From contig OY986973.1 of NCBI GenBank assembly GCA_963920575.1, positions 9,272,607 through 9,336,606 of the forward strand: a stretch of 64,000 nt of DNA, in the 5' to 3' direction. Both the position numbers and the translations under genes were made by a program. The stretch comes from Narthecium ossifragum (Eukaryota; Streptophyta; Magnoliopsida; Dioscoreales; Nartheciaceae). Below the pieces are notes generated by a model. It was not told the origin of the DNA, searched no databases, and was given only the letters and a program-made list of their open reading frames with translations. Positions 34,260-46,610 of the stretch are shown here, in pieces (position 1 is the first letter of the stretch; each line of letters begins with the position of its first letter).

Positions 34260-35880
34260 GAGGTTAGAGGGCACGACGCAGAGTTGCTCTTAGAAGTTTT
34301 CAAAGGAAAGCAAAAAAAGAGTCGAGAGTTTTTTACAGGTTTCTATGTGATATAGAGGGTAAGCTGACCCATTGTTTTTGGATGGATGTGTAGTCCAGAT
34401 TGCAGTGCAGAAACTTTGGGGAATTGTTAGCATTTGATACAACATATAATACTAACAAGTATTCTATAATTTTTGCACCATTTTCTGGAATAGACAACCA
34501 CTTCAGCACAATGATTCTCGGATGTGGCTTTATAAAAGATGAAACCATCGAGTCATTTATATGGTTGTTTGAGACTTGGGTAGAAGCAAGTGGTAGATAT
34601 CCCAGTACAATTATAACAAATCAAGATCCTACAATGAGAGCTGCCATCTCACAGGTTTTTCCCTCTGCTCGTCATAGGTCTTGTATTTGACACATAACCA
34701 AAAAGCTGACTGAGAAGTTGAGAGGGATAGAAAATAAAATTGAAGTCATTGAGAAAATAACAAGTTGTATTTGGAATACCGAGACTGATGAGGAGTTTTG
34801 CGCAACTTGGGAAAGTATTATAACAGAACATCGTACCTCAGTGATAATAATTGGTTGGTCAGCATGTATGAAATGAGAAATCACTGGATCCCTCTTTATT
34901 TGAAGAGTTGTTTCTTTGCGGGGATGCATAGTAGCCAAAGGAGTGAAAGCTTGAACAATTTTTTAAAGAAATACTCCGCTGAAAAAAATACTTTGATGGA
35001 CTTTTATGCAAGGTTCACTAATGGACTTGAAGAGCGGCGACAAAATGCATTGCAGAATGAGCATCACACCATTGATAATCAGCCGAAGCTGAAAACTCCA
35101 TGGTCTTTGGAGAAACAAATGTCTCAAATTTATACAAAAAAGCTCTTCTATAAGTTCCAAAAAGAAGCTGTATCAAGTTTGATGCATAACGTCTTCGTTG
35201 GTGGTGAAGACAAGGATGGGAAGGTATTTCTCATCCAAGAATTAGGAAAAGAAAGCAAAAAAAAAGGTTGTCATTTGCAAGCAAACAAATATGGAAAAAT
35301 GCCCGTGTAGGCTTTTGGAGTTCCTTGGCATCCCATGTAAGCATTTGTTAGTTGTGCTGAAGTATCTCAATCACACGATGCTACCTGGGGGGTATATTTT
35401 GCACCGCTGGACAAGAAGTGCCACAATCAGGGTGAAAAATGTGGATGATGGTTCTATTAGCAGGACAAAAAGGTCTGAGTTAAGTTATATAGCCAACCAA
35501 CTTATTGATGAAGCACTTGATGGAAATGAGACATTCTCATTTGCCAAGAGCACTTTACGTGATGCTTTGGAGGAAATTCAAAAGATGAAAGCAGTAAAAA
35601 GTAAAGACAAAGTCATGGATGAAGAAACAATTGCAGAAAATGATGAAATTTCACAAGTTTCCTCAAGTGTTGGAAAAAGGGTGACTACTAGTGACATGTG
35701 TATCGAGGAACCAGATATAGCAAGACCCAAGGGGAGTGGGAAGCGCTTGAAGTCAACGTTGGAGAAACAAGTTGCAGAAGGCAGGCTTTGTAATTCTTGC
35801 AAGCAACACGGAGTCAACCATGATAAAAGAAACTGCCCTCTACTCAGTAAGTATACTAGCTGTTACAACCTGTAGCTTTA
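34260..35880 (+). pseudogene. FAR1/FHY3-like (MULE transposase family) pseudogene
   Basis: FAR1-related proteins are derived from Mutator-like transposases; some are transcription factors, others remain transposases. The order seen is: ESRVFYRFLCDIEGK, then GELLAFDTTYNTNKY (first catalytic Asp region), APFSGIDNHFSTMILGCGF, FIWLFETWVEASG, ITNQDPTMRAAI (second Asp) and FPSARHRSCI. After a shift come the blocks MRNHWIPLYLKSCFFAGM and SQRSESLNNFLKKY, then a SWIM zinc finger CPCRLLEFLGIPCKHLL and a C-terminal zinc knuckle CNSCKQHGVNHDKRNCP ending at a GTAAGT donor (35849). Damage: TAG near 34391, TGA near 34688 where the family has Trp, a frameshift near 34830, and another at the A-run near 35256. 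The N-terminal DNA-binding domain is missing. Whether it is a host FRS gene or a MULE cannot be decided, as no terminal inverted repeats were found. Confidence 0.88.
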
Positions 35881-38234
35881 GCTTGAATGTTGTTGTTCTT
35901 TAATGTTTTCATTCATATTTAAATTACTAAGCTCACAATAATCTTTCATGGTTAGGTATTTTTTTTTTTTTTTTTTTTGAGCAATTGAGCCCGCAGGCTA
36001 TGTAGAGTTTATATATGTAGAGTTCATGGTTAGGTATTTGTTCTCAACCTGTGAGCAGCAACACCGACTATACATTGATAGACAAGAATTATAAAGGTGA
36101 AGATTAATCTTCATATAACATTGTCCCATCTCTTTCTACACACCAAGATAGCCATTTTGTATCACTACAAGAAGAGTGAAGTTTTAACTAACATAATTGC
36201 TTATCGATTGTGACTTAATCGGATTCTTATATTTGTTGTAGTATCGGATATGTCATACAGTTTAAGGCAGACGTTGATTGATGAAGTAAACCTTTTTGGA
36301 AGCTTGACTTCATTGATTAATTATAAAGAAGCTTTTTGATTGTTTCTATCAAGGAAGCATTATTTTGTGTTTTTAACATGTACCTTAGATCAGATTGTTC
36401 TATCCACTACGTATTCCACTGATCTGGGGTGTTACTGGATACAACTTATCTGTATCAGTTGTATGATATAGAAAAAATATGCAGAGGTGAGTTTATGTAT
36501 CTGTTTTTGATGCATAAGATATTGATGTATTGGCTCCAGTCTCTCTCCCTCTATTTGTGTTTGAGAATTTTGTTGATGCTACTATGCTTCTGACTTATTC
36601 ATAGGCCATTTCTTTGTATCACGCTTGATCTGATTTCACACATGTAAAACCTTTTCATGCTCAAAACTAAGCTTCTATGATAGCTTTTGCTGCTATTTTA
36701 GTAGGTTATATTGGACAAGGAGAAGCAAGTTGCAACAATGGAAAGAGAGGTTGATGGCGGTCTTGAGACTATCAATTTAGATTTACTAGCAGTAATAACG
36801 TAAGAGTTGTCTTCTTCATATATTTTTTGCTCATACTCTATATTTGGGGATTGAGTTGGTATATACATGGTAGACACACTAACAACTAGCATTAGTTTGA
36901 AATCTCAAGGCAGCTACTTCTGCTGAAAGTTCTATGGGAAATAACCCCAGAGCACATCTTCATTTAGATTTTTCAGAAGCATTTGCATTCTCCTAGCCAT
37001 GCTCCGTCTTTGTGCAACTAAGATTGCAGCAGCTAATTGAGCTCTTATTTAATTTTACTGGAATTTTTTGGATTTGCTGCAAAGAAATCTTGATTCGATC
37101 CAATGCCTATTGTTTTCATGTGTCAGTTTTCTTGGAAATGTTGAGACACTCCTTTTTGCTATTGCATGGATTTTGGCACAGTTTTATCGATGCCAAACTG
37201 CTATTTGGTTTGATGGTTTCCAATCATAAAAGAGCACTTCACTTTTTTGCAGGTTAACATTTATTTGGCTGGAGAGAAAAGCATGAGAATCACATGGATC
37301 ACTGATGATGGATTTTCAACCTAATCCTGGAGAATACACACCATCATCTGTAGGAGAAAGCACATTATTCCTACATATTGCACAAATCAGGGAAGATACA
37401 CCATGTTGTAATAGGACCTCTTGAAGATGATAGTTTACTATTATCAATGTGGAGGAGAAGGTTCTGAATTTCATCTGGACACAATCAACTCTAAACCACA
37501 TAGGGCAATGCAAGCATGATGTGCATCTGCTTCTGGGAGATCTTTCATATGCTTATTACCTGCAACACCTGTTGGATTCTTTTGACACATAAGCAACATT
37601 CTTGAAGGATGTTATTCTCGTTCTTAGTTTCCTATTTGCAGTAGTGTCCATGTGCATGAATGCTAATGAGTGAATGTTGTCATCATGTTTGTATGAGTTT
37701 TGTAATCAAACAGTGTACTCAAACAGTGTAGTACATGAATGCTAATGAGTGAATGTCATCAGGTTTGTATGAGTTTTCTAATATGTTCAGTTTTGTACTC
37801 AAATAGTGTAGTACATGAATGCTTTTTGAGGTGTACGAGTCTATTTAGAAGTACACAATTTGTGCTCAAACAATTGTGTTTGGAGTGAATGAATGCTAAT
37901 GAGATATGTTGAGGTGAATGTATGTTCTTGCATTCTCAAATGTATGTTGTTATATTCTCAGAATATAAGAGGAATACATAGAGTGTATCAAGCACATTGC
38001 TAAAAAAAAAGGGGATTGTACACATGAACATGGGATATTGAGATTCATACTTAATGTAAAAATATGTATACAGGGGATATTAAAATCTTAATTTATTGAC
38101 ACTCATACTAAAGCCATACATAAAGTAATGAACACTGATTAAATTACAAAGATCACGATCACTGATTCAAGTTTGCAGGATGGTACAATCTTCTGCATAG
38201 AGGAGCAATCTTCTGTAATTTATGAATCCAAATC
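35881..38234. other. gene-free AT-rich sequence 3' of the transposase remnant
   Basis: Contains a T-run (about 35959-35978) and repeated 'gtgtagtacatgaatgctaatgagtgaatg' words at 37660-37900 (three degenerate copies). It may include 3' introns or untranslated sequence of the FAR1-like unit. No further domain recognised. Confidence 0.4.
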
Positions 38235-38793
38235 CTAGTGTAAAAAAATGAAAACCCATAGCAGTCCAATTGCAACAAACAAGGCCTTCATCAAGAACGA
38301 CATCTTCGAGACATTTTTCTCCATCTTTTGCAGAATGATCAATGTCTCATCCATCTTTTCTTCAAGAGAGTTCATTCTGCACATCAGGATCTTTTCCAGT
38401 TCTTTGACTTGATATTTCAAGTCAAGAGTTGAGTGCGGGACATTATCCACTCACAAGAAAAATCCACATCCTTGATCTTCGATGTTATGGAATTAATAAC
38501 AAATTTGAGTAGTATCTACCTAAAAAATATGAAATTTCTGTAGGATAAATGGCATAGATCACACCTTATATCGTGGGCAGTCATAAAAAAACTCTTCCTT
38601 TGCTATGAGGACGATTGGAATGCCCAAGGGTACATGGCTCTTGGCAATGGCAACGAATGGTGGAAACTGAGTTGATTGAAGAGGATGGAGAGGACGATGT
38701 ACAAGCTGCCCATCTATTGTTTGTTGTAGCCATGTTAAGTAACTGGTGTGAATCTGTCACATTCATTTCAAAGGAAAGACTAATATTATGCAC
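38235..38793 (-). pseudogene. GRF-type zinc finger protein with coiled coil and C-terminal membrane helix
   Basis: Plant genomes carry many short proteins with a GRF zinc finger, a coiled coil and a C-terminal hydrophobic helix; function mostly unknown. Minus strand from 38793 (alternative start 38733): a Ser-rich N-terminus, then TIRCHCQEPCTLGHSN and SKGRVF, and after a one-base slip in a run of seven A on the plus strand (38585-38591) YDCPRYK, the GRF finger. After an intron-like GTGTGATC...TTTTTTAG stretch comes QGCGFFL, a TGA, then DNVPHSTLDLKYQVKELEKI, a coiled coil with EEKMDETLIILQKMEKNV, and MKALFVAIGLLWVFIFL as the final helix, ending at 38235. The slip and the TGA suggest a pseudogene; the slip alone could be a sequencing error. 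It converges on the FAR1-like unit. Confidence 0.7.
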
Positions 38794-40499
38794 ATGTTAT
38801 ATCAAATATGCAACATAATATGAAAATACTTTCAAGAATATAACACTGGAAGCACTGCAATTTGTAATATAATCAACTGATCTTCCAAATTCTACCATTA
38901 CAGATTTTCTCATACAACTGTGTTCAATTGATCTGATAAAACAATCATGAACATGAAAAGCCAATAAGTTCCACATTCTACCATTACAGATTTGTAAAAT
39001 TAACATCACTTCTCACATGGTCAGTGTTTTAACTAATGAAGACCCAGAGAACTTTGTTTTTGATCATCATATAACTACAAAAGATGCAAATTCCATGTTT
39101 CCAGTACTGAGATCAAAGCAACAACTACTACGAAATCAATACCTATGCTACATCCCAAAAATCCGATGCAAACTCAATCCTTAAATGCTGTAGAAAAGTA
39201 ATTAGACTCTAGATCTCTGCCTTCGAACTCAAAGTGAGGAGAGAAAGGGCTTGGTTTGGTACCTCCGATCACAGGCGGCCTAGGGCGGTTGACATGGGAT
39301 CCCCGGCGGCTAGGGTTTAAGACAGACGGATACGTTTAGAGGCTTGATGGCTCAAGGGTGGACGGGGCGAGGCCAACAACAGTCCCCTAGTCCAATGGAA
39401 GACGGGGCATGGCGGTGGCGGCGCGATGGCTCGAGGGTGGATGGGGTGAGGCGGAGGTTGTGGAAGCTCGAGGGCGGCGCCAGAGGCTGGTTGATGGGAT
39501 AGCAGAGGAGGAGGGTTGCCGGGGGCAACGTTGATCAGCGGAGAAGCGGCGGCAGCGCTCTAGGGTGGAGAGAGCTGCGACGGGGCGGCGCGATGGCGAA
39601 GAAGGGAGGACGGGGTGTGGCGGCGCGATGGCGAAGAAGGGAGGATTGGGCATGGCGGGATGAGGGAGGCCAGGGCGAGGTCGAGGGTGGACGGGGTGAG
39701 GGACACCGGGGCGAGGTCGAGAGTGGATGGGGCGAGGCGTCGGTGGCGATGTCTAGGGCATGGGAGAGAGGGGCTCGGGTTAAGTCCCCCGAATTGATCA
39801 TGACTGTCCGATTGGATCGGATGGTCCACATGCTGGTTCGCTATACAAGAGATAGAGAATCAGTCTCTAGACAAGGAAGAGCGGTTTTTGAAATATCTCA
39901 ACTATAAACATAAACAACGGCTGTGATTTATGTCCAAACAAATCCAATGGTCCAGATTCCATCTAAAACATCAACATTCCCGCTCCAAAATTTGGATTCC
40001 CGCCTGAAATTTCCACACTCTCTAACCCTCCACTCATCTCCCATCGCATCCCATCCGAGCTGCTCGCCCTCTCTCACCCCCCTCTCTCATATCCCATCCC
40101 CAATTGATCGGCCTCGCCCAACCCCATCGGCCTCGCTGAACTAGAGAGGAGAGGAGCCGCTCGCCCAACCCCATCGGCCTCGCCCAACCCGCCGTCGACC
40201 ACGCCCAACCCACCGTCGGCTACTCGAAGCACATCAGCGCCCCATGCGGGGTTGGTGGAGGAGGGGAGAGGGTTCGGCGAGAGAGAGATGAGGGAGAGGC
40301 GGCTGAAGAAGGGAAGCAATAGGGATCCGTGAGCAGCTTTGGGCGACGGCAATGAAGTCCGGCGCGGCGACGACAAGGCAAGCTCGACGGTAGCGAAGGT
40401 AGTGGTAGTAGGGAGAAGGGAGCGCTAGCCGATGGGTGGACGCTGAGAGAGGGATCGGCGGGGGAGGAAAGAAAGCCGACGGGGGAGGAGAAAGGCCGG
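38794..40499. other. gene-free; GC-rich tandem-like stretch 39380-39790
   Basis: 39380-39790 repeats 'gatggcgaagaagggagga', 'gggtggacggggcgagg' and 'gtcgagggtgga' with drift and opens frames on both strands. 40110-40210 repeats 'cccaaccccatcggcctcgcc'. 40000-40100 is CT rich. No domain recognised. Confidence 0.4.
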
Positions 40500-42770
40500 C
40501 GAGTCGATAGCGAGAACCCTCGAGCTTGGCGACAGTGAAGGTAAGCATCACGGCGTCTCCCTCTTCTCCTCTTCCTTTTTCTTCTTTCTCTCCTTTTTCC
40601 CTATTTCGGCACCCTCTCCATCGAGTTCTTTGGTGGAGAAGGAGAAGAACCGTCGAGGGCTTTGGGCAACATCATCGATGGGGAAGAAGAAGGGGCCCGG
40701 CGCAAGTCAGGTGAGGGTCAACGGCTCCCTCCTCTTCCTTCTTCCTTCTCTTTTTTTTTTTTTCGCTTTCATCTTCCTCTATTTCCTCTGCTATGTTTTC
40801 CTTCATCTGCTTCTCGCTTCTTTCTTCTTGGATCATTTTCATTTGCCTCTAAACTCCGGTCGGTTGTTTCGTCTCTCCAGGAGGTATCGGTCGGTGGGGG
40901 AAAGGAAGAAGACTGTGGAAGTGAAGTTCAGCAGTGACTTGATCGACGGAGAAGACCGGCGATGTCCTCCTTTTTGTTTCTCCACGAGGCTTTGTCGGGG
41001 TGACAGATGCCTTGGCGACGAGAGAGTCCGGTGGTGAAGAGGGAGAAGGCCGGACGGCTTGGGCATCGACGGTAGTGATTTTTCAGCAATTTCGATGCTA
41101 TGCAGGGTTGAGTTTTGGACGAATTTTCTTTTGTTTTCTAGCAATTTTGATGGATTCCTCAGGCACTTTCATGCCTGAGTTTTGGAGAAGCATGAATATA
41201 TTCTTTTGGAATGTGTTTCTCGTGTGGTTATTTTGAGCATTGGGTGTTTGTTGGTAGTCTTCCTCTCTTTGTATTGTTGATAGCTTTTTTCGTAGTTTAT
41301 TTTGATAGCTATTTTTGATGCATATCAAAGATTTTTGGAGTTTGATGGTCCTGTGCATGAATTCGGTTTCATATTGCTGATAATATACAAAATTTAAATC
41401 TAAGCTTACAGTTAGATAAGTTCTTGACTTCATTTAAATTGGATAACAGTCATTTTTTTATGCCTGCTGTTAACTTATTGACATTATGCTTTGCTTACTT
41501 GAATACCTATTATGACTCCCATGCATAGAGTTGTGAATCATTCTGTTGAAATTGTGCTCTTTACATTGTCCACTTATTCTTTAGTTTTTCTTCGTCGAAG
41601 CCTTTTCTGTAATTGTTCCTGATAGCTTTCATGTTTCATTTTCTTCCAGCCGCCGATATAAATAGGGAAATATCGAGTTCCTCTTCGTTAAAGCATTGTC
41701 GTGTTCGACGATGACATCTATAGTAGGAGGTAGGACGTCTAAACCAACAAACGTTCATAACCATAAAGAATTTTTTTTCCTACATCCTATATCATAAATA
41801 AATTGAATTAACCTCATTTTTGCTCAATCCAGTCAAGTGTTCTCAAGTCTTAAACGTTGCTCTGCACTCATCTTTAACCAGCATTCAGATTTTCTCTCAT
41901 TTCGGTCCTATGTGTTCGCGTATGGAATAAAGCTGAGGAATTAGCTTAAACTTTTATGTGTCCCTTTTGCTTTTACTGATTAGTCGTAGTTTTGATTAGG
42001 ATGGTCTTTTTGTCTTTTTTTTCTTATCTGAGTAAGGTTCTTTTTCTTATGATATTTTAGCTTTTGTTGGATATGTATTGCTGGTCATGGTGCTGAAATA
42101 ATTTTAAGTTTTTGGCCCCATTCTTTTCATTTTAATCTATCCCTCTGCTAATAAGTTCCTAATCTCGAATCCTTTCCTCAAATTGTTCTTTTTCCCCTTC
42201 TTTTATGAGCTTTTCCTATTAGTTTTCTCCTCGGTTTAGTTTTGAAACACAATTTTTGGGGCGTTTTCTACAGGATGTATTTTGAGGATCTGAAAAAACA
42301 ATTGGTCCTTGCATAAAATCAGTCCTATCAAATTCAGTCCTTTCAAATTCAGTGCTAATGAATTATCAAGTCCCTGTTTTGATCTGAACTATTTTTCAGT
42401 TCTTTGATTATTTGACTGCTTTTTTCTGAATTCTAAGAATATGTATTCTTGGACCTTCTGGCTATAATGATTGGAATAAGGATATAGAACAAGTTCTGAT
42501 TCTAAGCATGCCTTCTTACTACTGGTGTAATGATTGTGATTTGTTTACCTCTTATTTAGAATCTGCTTCATGACCCTTCTTTTATTGTTTGCTATAGGGC
42601 CTTTGGCCTTTTTTTTTATAACGTGCAAGTTTTTTTTTTTTTGGTTTGTTCTCATTTAGACTGAATTGTACGAAGTTCTTAGGATCTACTGCTTCTGTTT
42701 GTTGCTTTTGCTTAAATAGAAGCTTAGGAAAAACAAAATAATGATAAACAATTTCCATGCTGTGCTTTAG
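40500..42770. other. possible 5' gene region (GC-rich exon-like sequence, then AT-rich intron-like sequence) upstream of a lumazine synthase exon
   Basis: 40530-41040 is GC/CT rich with GTAAG and GTGAGG donor-like sites; 41050-42770 is T-rich like plant introns. No lumazine synthase N-terminal block or transit peptide could be recognised, so its link with the exon at 42771 is only positional. Confidence 0.25.
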
Positions 42771-42866
42771 GTTGTCAAGGTTCCTGCCAGCTTTGAAATC
42801 CCAGTAGCTGCACAAAAGCTTGGGAAGTCAGGAGACTATGATGCAGTACTGTGCATTGGAGCTGTG
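42771..42866 (+). pseudogene. lumazine synthase exon (riboflavin pathway), isolated
   Basis: 6,7-dimethyl-8-ribityllumazine synthase makes the direct precursor of riboflavin in plastids. This 96-base exon encodes [18 protein letters not shown], then [14 protein letters not shown], the highly conserved strand-loop blocks around the substrate site, with a TTTAG acceptor before it and a GTAATC donor after it, and no disruption. The following conserved block (RGDTTHYD) and the upstream core (FN-F-I) were not found within several kb. Either the other exons lie far off in large introns, or this is a lone captured or left-over exon; I favour a remnant. The exon itself is under little decay. Confidence 0.8.
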
Positions 42867-44640
42867 GTAATCTTTTTCTCTTGCAATACAAACTAAATTC
42901 GACTGCTATCAAATATCTGGCTTATCTTAGTTCGAATATCACGACTTTGTTATTAGTTATTACTATTCAAAAAGAAATAAGGCAGATTACTTCTCAATGT
43001 GGAATGCTTTGATGGGTTATCATCTTCTAATTGGCTTCCGAGGCAATTGTTTGCTAAATGGTAATGTTTCGTCACTGATTATTAGACTTTTGAACTTTAC
43101 TTGGGATTAGTTCATTGCTTTGGAAATACTGGCATTAAATTCAACTTGCCAGTTACATACTAAATGATTCATCTCAGAGCATTTGCTTCAAGGAGGCCAT
43201 TCGATCATTGCTTTTATTTTATTCCATCTTATCTCCTAAGACAGTATATACTTGATTCTTGACTCTGCCAAGCAATTAGTTTGTTTTAAAGTTGAGGAAT
43301 TCTCTTGCTTTCGGTTGTTAGTATTCTATGTGTTCACATTCCAATTAGAGATTTTGGGTTTATGAACTTTGAAGGTGCAAATTAGTGCACATCTGCCAAT
43401 AGTCACCGCATGCCATATGAATAATTGGTTGAGTCATTTAAGTAGATAGGTGGTGGAGTATTAGTCACTGATACATGTCTGCCACTTTAATAGCTTAATT
43501 ATATCTCCGAATCACAAGTCACATTGGATGCCAACTATGATGGGTGGGCTGGTATTAATTTCGAGTCCATCATAGTTCTTAGTGGCAGGGACTTAAACCA
43601 ACCTTATAATCCTAGAAAGTAAATATGACCTCTTTGTACCAGTTAATTGGTAACATAGAGATTATTTTGTTAGATATGTTTGATCTTTTCATGATATTAA
43701 TAATTATTGGTTCTTTAACTTTAGCATTCCTACATGTGCATGTGTGTTTATATGCTTTGGTGGACATGTAATTCTTTATTCTTACGGGCATGTTTCCTTA
43801 TTATGTATTGATTATGTTAGACTCTACCTTCTTGGTTATGGTTGTGATGGACAATTGATGTTCATGAAGCTGATTGTTACAATTGATGTTGCATTGAAGG
43901 GTAATTCAGGAACTTTACGAGGAGAAGAGCGTCTGGCAGCAGCCTTCAACATGGCGAGTAGGGTCCCTGATCATGTGGCTATTGGATCCGAAAAGAGAGT
44001 AGAGGGAAGGCGGAGAGTGGAACATGGATGATGTTGGAGATCAGAGACCCCGTGATCAATTGTCCATTCGAGAAGAGATCTGGTAGTAGTTTCATAAGTG
44101 GAAGGAGGCAGACAGATTGATATTAATACAGTGGAGAATGAGGTTTAGATCTCATCTCTTTCGAGTTGGATGGGGAAAGCTCAAATTTTTTTAATTTGTT
44201 ATGTTATTTGGTTGGGTTTTGGATGGTATCTTGACTGTGTTTATCGGACAATTTTGGTGCTTCAATGATTCCTTTTGAATAATATTGGAATGTTTTGTTT
44301 GTTGAAGGATCATTGGCATATGGATATGTACTGAGCTTGGAAATCGGGCTGGGTGTTTAATCCATTAATTTCCTCTGTTTTGAGACTGCTCTTTTCTTTG
44401 TAGACTAGAGAGAGAAAGTATACATATTGCAACATTTTATTTTTGTCATCAGAATTCAAATGACTGATTTCAGTTATGATAATAGAATTTTGATTCAAAG
44501 GTCCTTGCTATTCATTCACTTCAAATGACCTGGTAAAATAACTAGGAATCCATCATTAATCATCTATTAGAACACGTGGGCCATTATCGTAAAATAATCT
44601 TAACTAGCAAAATCAACAAAAAAAAATCTTATGATCAAGA
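42867..44640. other. intron-like AT-rich sequence, no further exon recognised
   Basis: An open stretch at 43900-44030 (GEERLAAAFNMASRV) vaguely resembles the end of lumazine synthase but lacks its invariant residues, so I do not call it. The rest is T-rich. Confidence 0.35.
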
Positions 44641-44680
44641 AAAAGAACTTTAAAAATAAAAACATTGACAAATAAAACCC

Positions 44681-44700
44681 GTGCCAGGGGCACGAGCGAG
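44681..44700 (+). other. degenerate Helitron-type hairpin (gtgccaggggcac)
   Basis: GTGCC-AGG-GGCAC stem as at other Helitron 3' ends in this window, but the 9-base spacer is followed by GATA rather than CTAG. Confidence 0.35.
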
Positions 44701-44872
44701 GAGATATCATCCATAACTGGCTTTGATATATGGATGTATTCAAAATTTATTTCAATAGCTTCAGTGAGTCTACCTATGTTATTTGTTTTAACATGTATAT
44801 TTCTTTGTTTGTATGTCATTGATAACCTAAACATATAAATGTACTTCTTGGGAGCTTCATTGATGGATGCTC

Positions 44873-45360
44873 GTGTTAGGTCACATAACTAAAAAAACAT
44901 GACCAAATTTAAACTGTGCCCCACAGGCATCCCACTAACAAAAAATCATCACTGCATAATTATTACCGTTGTCTATGGAGAAAACATCGCATGTAGTTAT
45001 GTTTGATTGTTTTGGTTGATTATGTAAAATGCTGCAAAAGTCATCTATATTTCATAACTGCTTGACATTTGTGTGTATTGAGTATTATTTCAATTGCTTC
45101 AAGGGAGTTTGTCGTTGTGTTAGGTCACATAACTAAAAAAACATGACCAAATTTAAACCGTGCCCCACAGGCATCCCACTAACAAAAATCATCACTGCAT
45201 AATTATTACTGTTGTCTATGGAGAAAACATCGCATGTAGTTATGTTTGATTGTTTTGGTTGATTATGTAAAATGCTACAAAAGTCATCTATACTCCATAA
45301 CTGCTTGACATTTGTGTGTATTGAACATTATTTCAATTGCTTCAAGGGAGTTTGTCCTTG
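44873..45360. repeat. tandem duplication of about 244 bp
   Basis: Unit 1 from 'gtgttaggtcacataact' near 44873, unit 2 from 45117; nearly identical through 'tttcaattgcttcaagggagtttgtc'. It lies inside the block that ends at the Helitron terminus 45758. Confidence 0.88.
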
Positions 45361-45730
45361 TTATTTCATTCTCTCTATCTGATGAAAATATACCCCTTAT
45401 TGTGTAGATTTCTCTGTTGATTTGCAGATAAATTCATATAGACAGGTAAATGTTATTATGAGGAGCTTCATTGATGGATGCCATCTTTTTCTTTTTCTTT
45501 TTTAATTTATAAATTGAGTCTTTTATCCTGAATTTATAAATGTGACGGTATAAAAGCTAATTCATATGTTCTAAATCAATCCAAAATAGTGCCTATGTTT
45601 CTATTGTCATTGTTTTTAGATATCTCAATAGTAGTAATAATTTCAATTGTAATATTTTTTTATTGTTAAAATTTTACACTAGCAGTAAGCATTTAATAAA
45701 AAGGAAAAATAAAAAAATGGAAAATTAAAA

Positions 45731-45758
45731 CCATGCCAGGGGCACGGGCATCCACTAG
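45731..45758 (+). mobile_element. Helitron 3' terminus
   Basis: ATGCCAGGGGCAC hairpin (one stem change), 9 bases (gggcatcca), CTAG at 45755-45758, then T and a TA microsatellite. The body extends to the left and probably includes the 244-bp duplication; the start is not located. Confidence 0.6.
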
Positions 45759-46179
45759 TATATATATATATACACAAACATGAGAGAAAGTGAGAGTAAA
45801 AGAGAGAGAGAGGGTGCGAGTGCGTTCCAGCTGGGGTGTGGAGAAATTCTTCACACCTTCACACCCTGTTTGACGACGGGATTGGAGCTCCCGGATTTGA
45901 GCTCCACCCTCGTTAACCCCGAGCCCACCTCAAATTCCCCCCTCCACCCTCGTTGGTCTCCACCCCCGTTAGAAGCCGGCTGCCAAACAGGGTGTCAAGG
46001 TGTGACGTATATCACTGCTCATTGAATTACTTAATACTAGATCTATGTAGACCAGGCTAATCCTAGATCTATTTATACCAGGCACGGGTAAGGTTAGATA
46101 AAGACATAACAGATGGTCCAATCATCTTATCCCGGAAGGATCTGTGGTCAACGTACATGCCAAGCTTCTGCAAAATATT
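45759..46179. other. short gene-free stretch with TA and GA microsatellites
   Basis: (TA)n at 45759-45772 and GAGAGA near 45800. 'caccctgtttgacgacggg' and 'ctgccaaacagggtgtcaagg' are inverted around 45860-45990, suggesting an imperfect MITE-like fold. Confidence 0.35.
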
Positions 46180-46610
46180 TTCTCTCATATTTTTCATTTT
46201 CACTTAGAATTAAATGTATAGATTATTACCTATAAAAACACGTTAGTGGTGGTGGTGGAGGCAGCAGCTGCAGCACTGAGGATGGTGTGGGTGGAATAAG
46301 GGTGGTGATTGAGGTGGTGTGATGGCAGCAGTGGTGCTGGTGTAAGAGAGGATGGCGGTTCTTGTAGTGTACATAGATGATGGTGGTCGAGATGGCGGCA
46401 GTGACGACAATTAGATAGTTCAAACATTTGAGATGAATTTTGTTTCCCAAAATTCCACTCACAAGAGGAATATTCGTGGATTTTTCTCATAAACAAAGTG
46501 CATGAACATTTTTCAAATCAAGTTTAAATTTAAAATATTTAGAGAGAAATGCCTAAATATGAGATTTCATTAGGACACATGTAATTGTACCAAATCATTA
46601 AAAACGGCCA
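46180..46610 (+). repeat. dispersed repeat R copy 2
   Basis: Homologous to 26165-26630, ending at 'ccaaatcattaaaaacggcc', where the LINE-like coding sequence starts abruptly. Confidence 0.6.

Noticed and set aside
39387..39907. Overlapping open frames on both strands (Pro/Ser and Gly/Arg rich)
   Set aside because: Repeated GC-rich words without codon structure or domains.
43880..44031. Possible lumazine synthase C-terminal exon (AAAFNMASRV)
   Set aside because: Only a loose resemblance; invariant residues of the family end are missing and no acceptor site fits.
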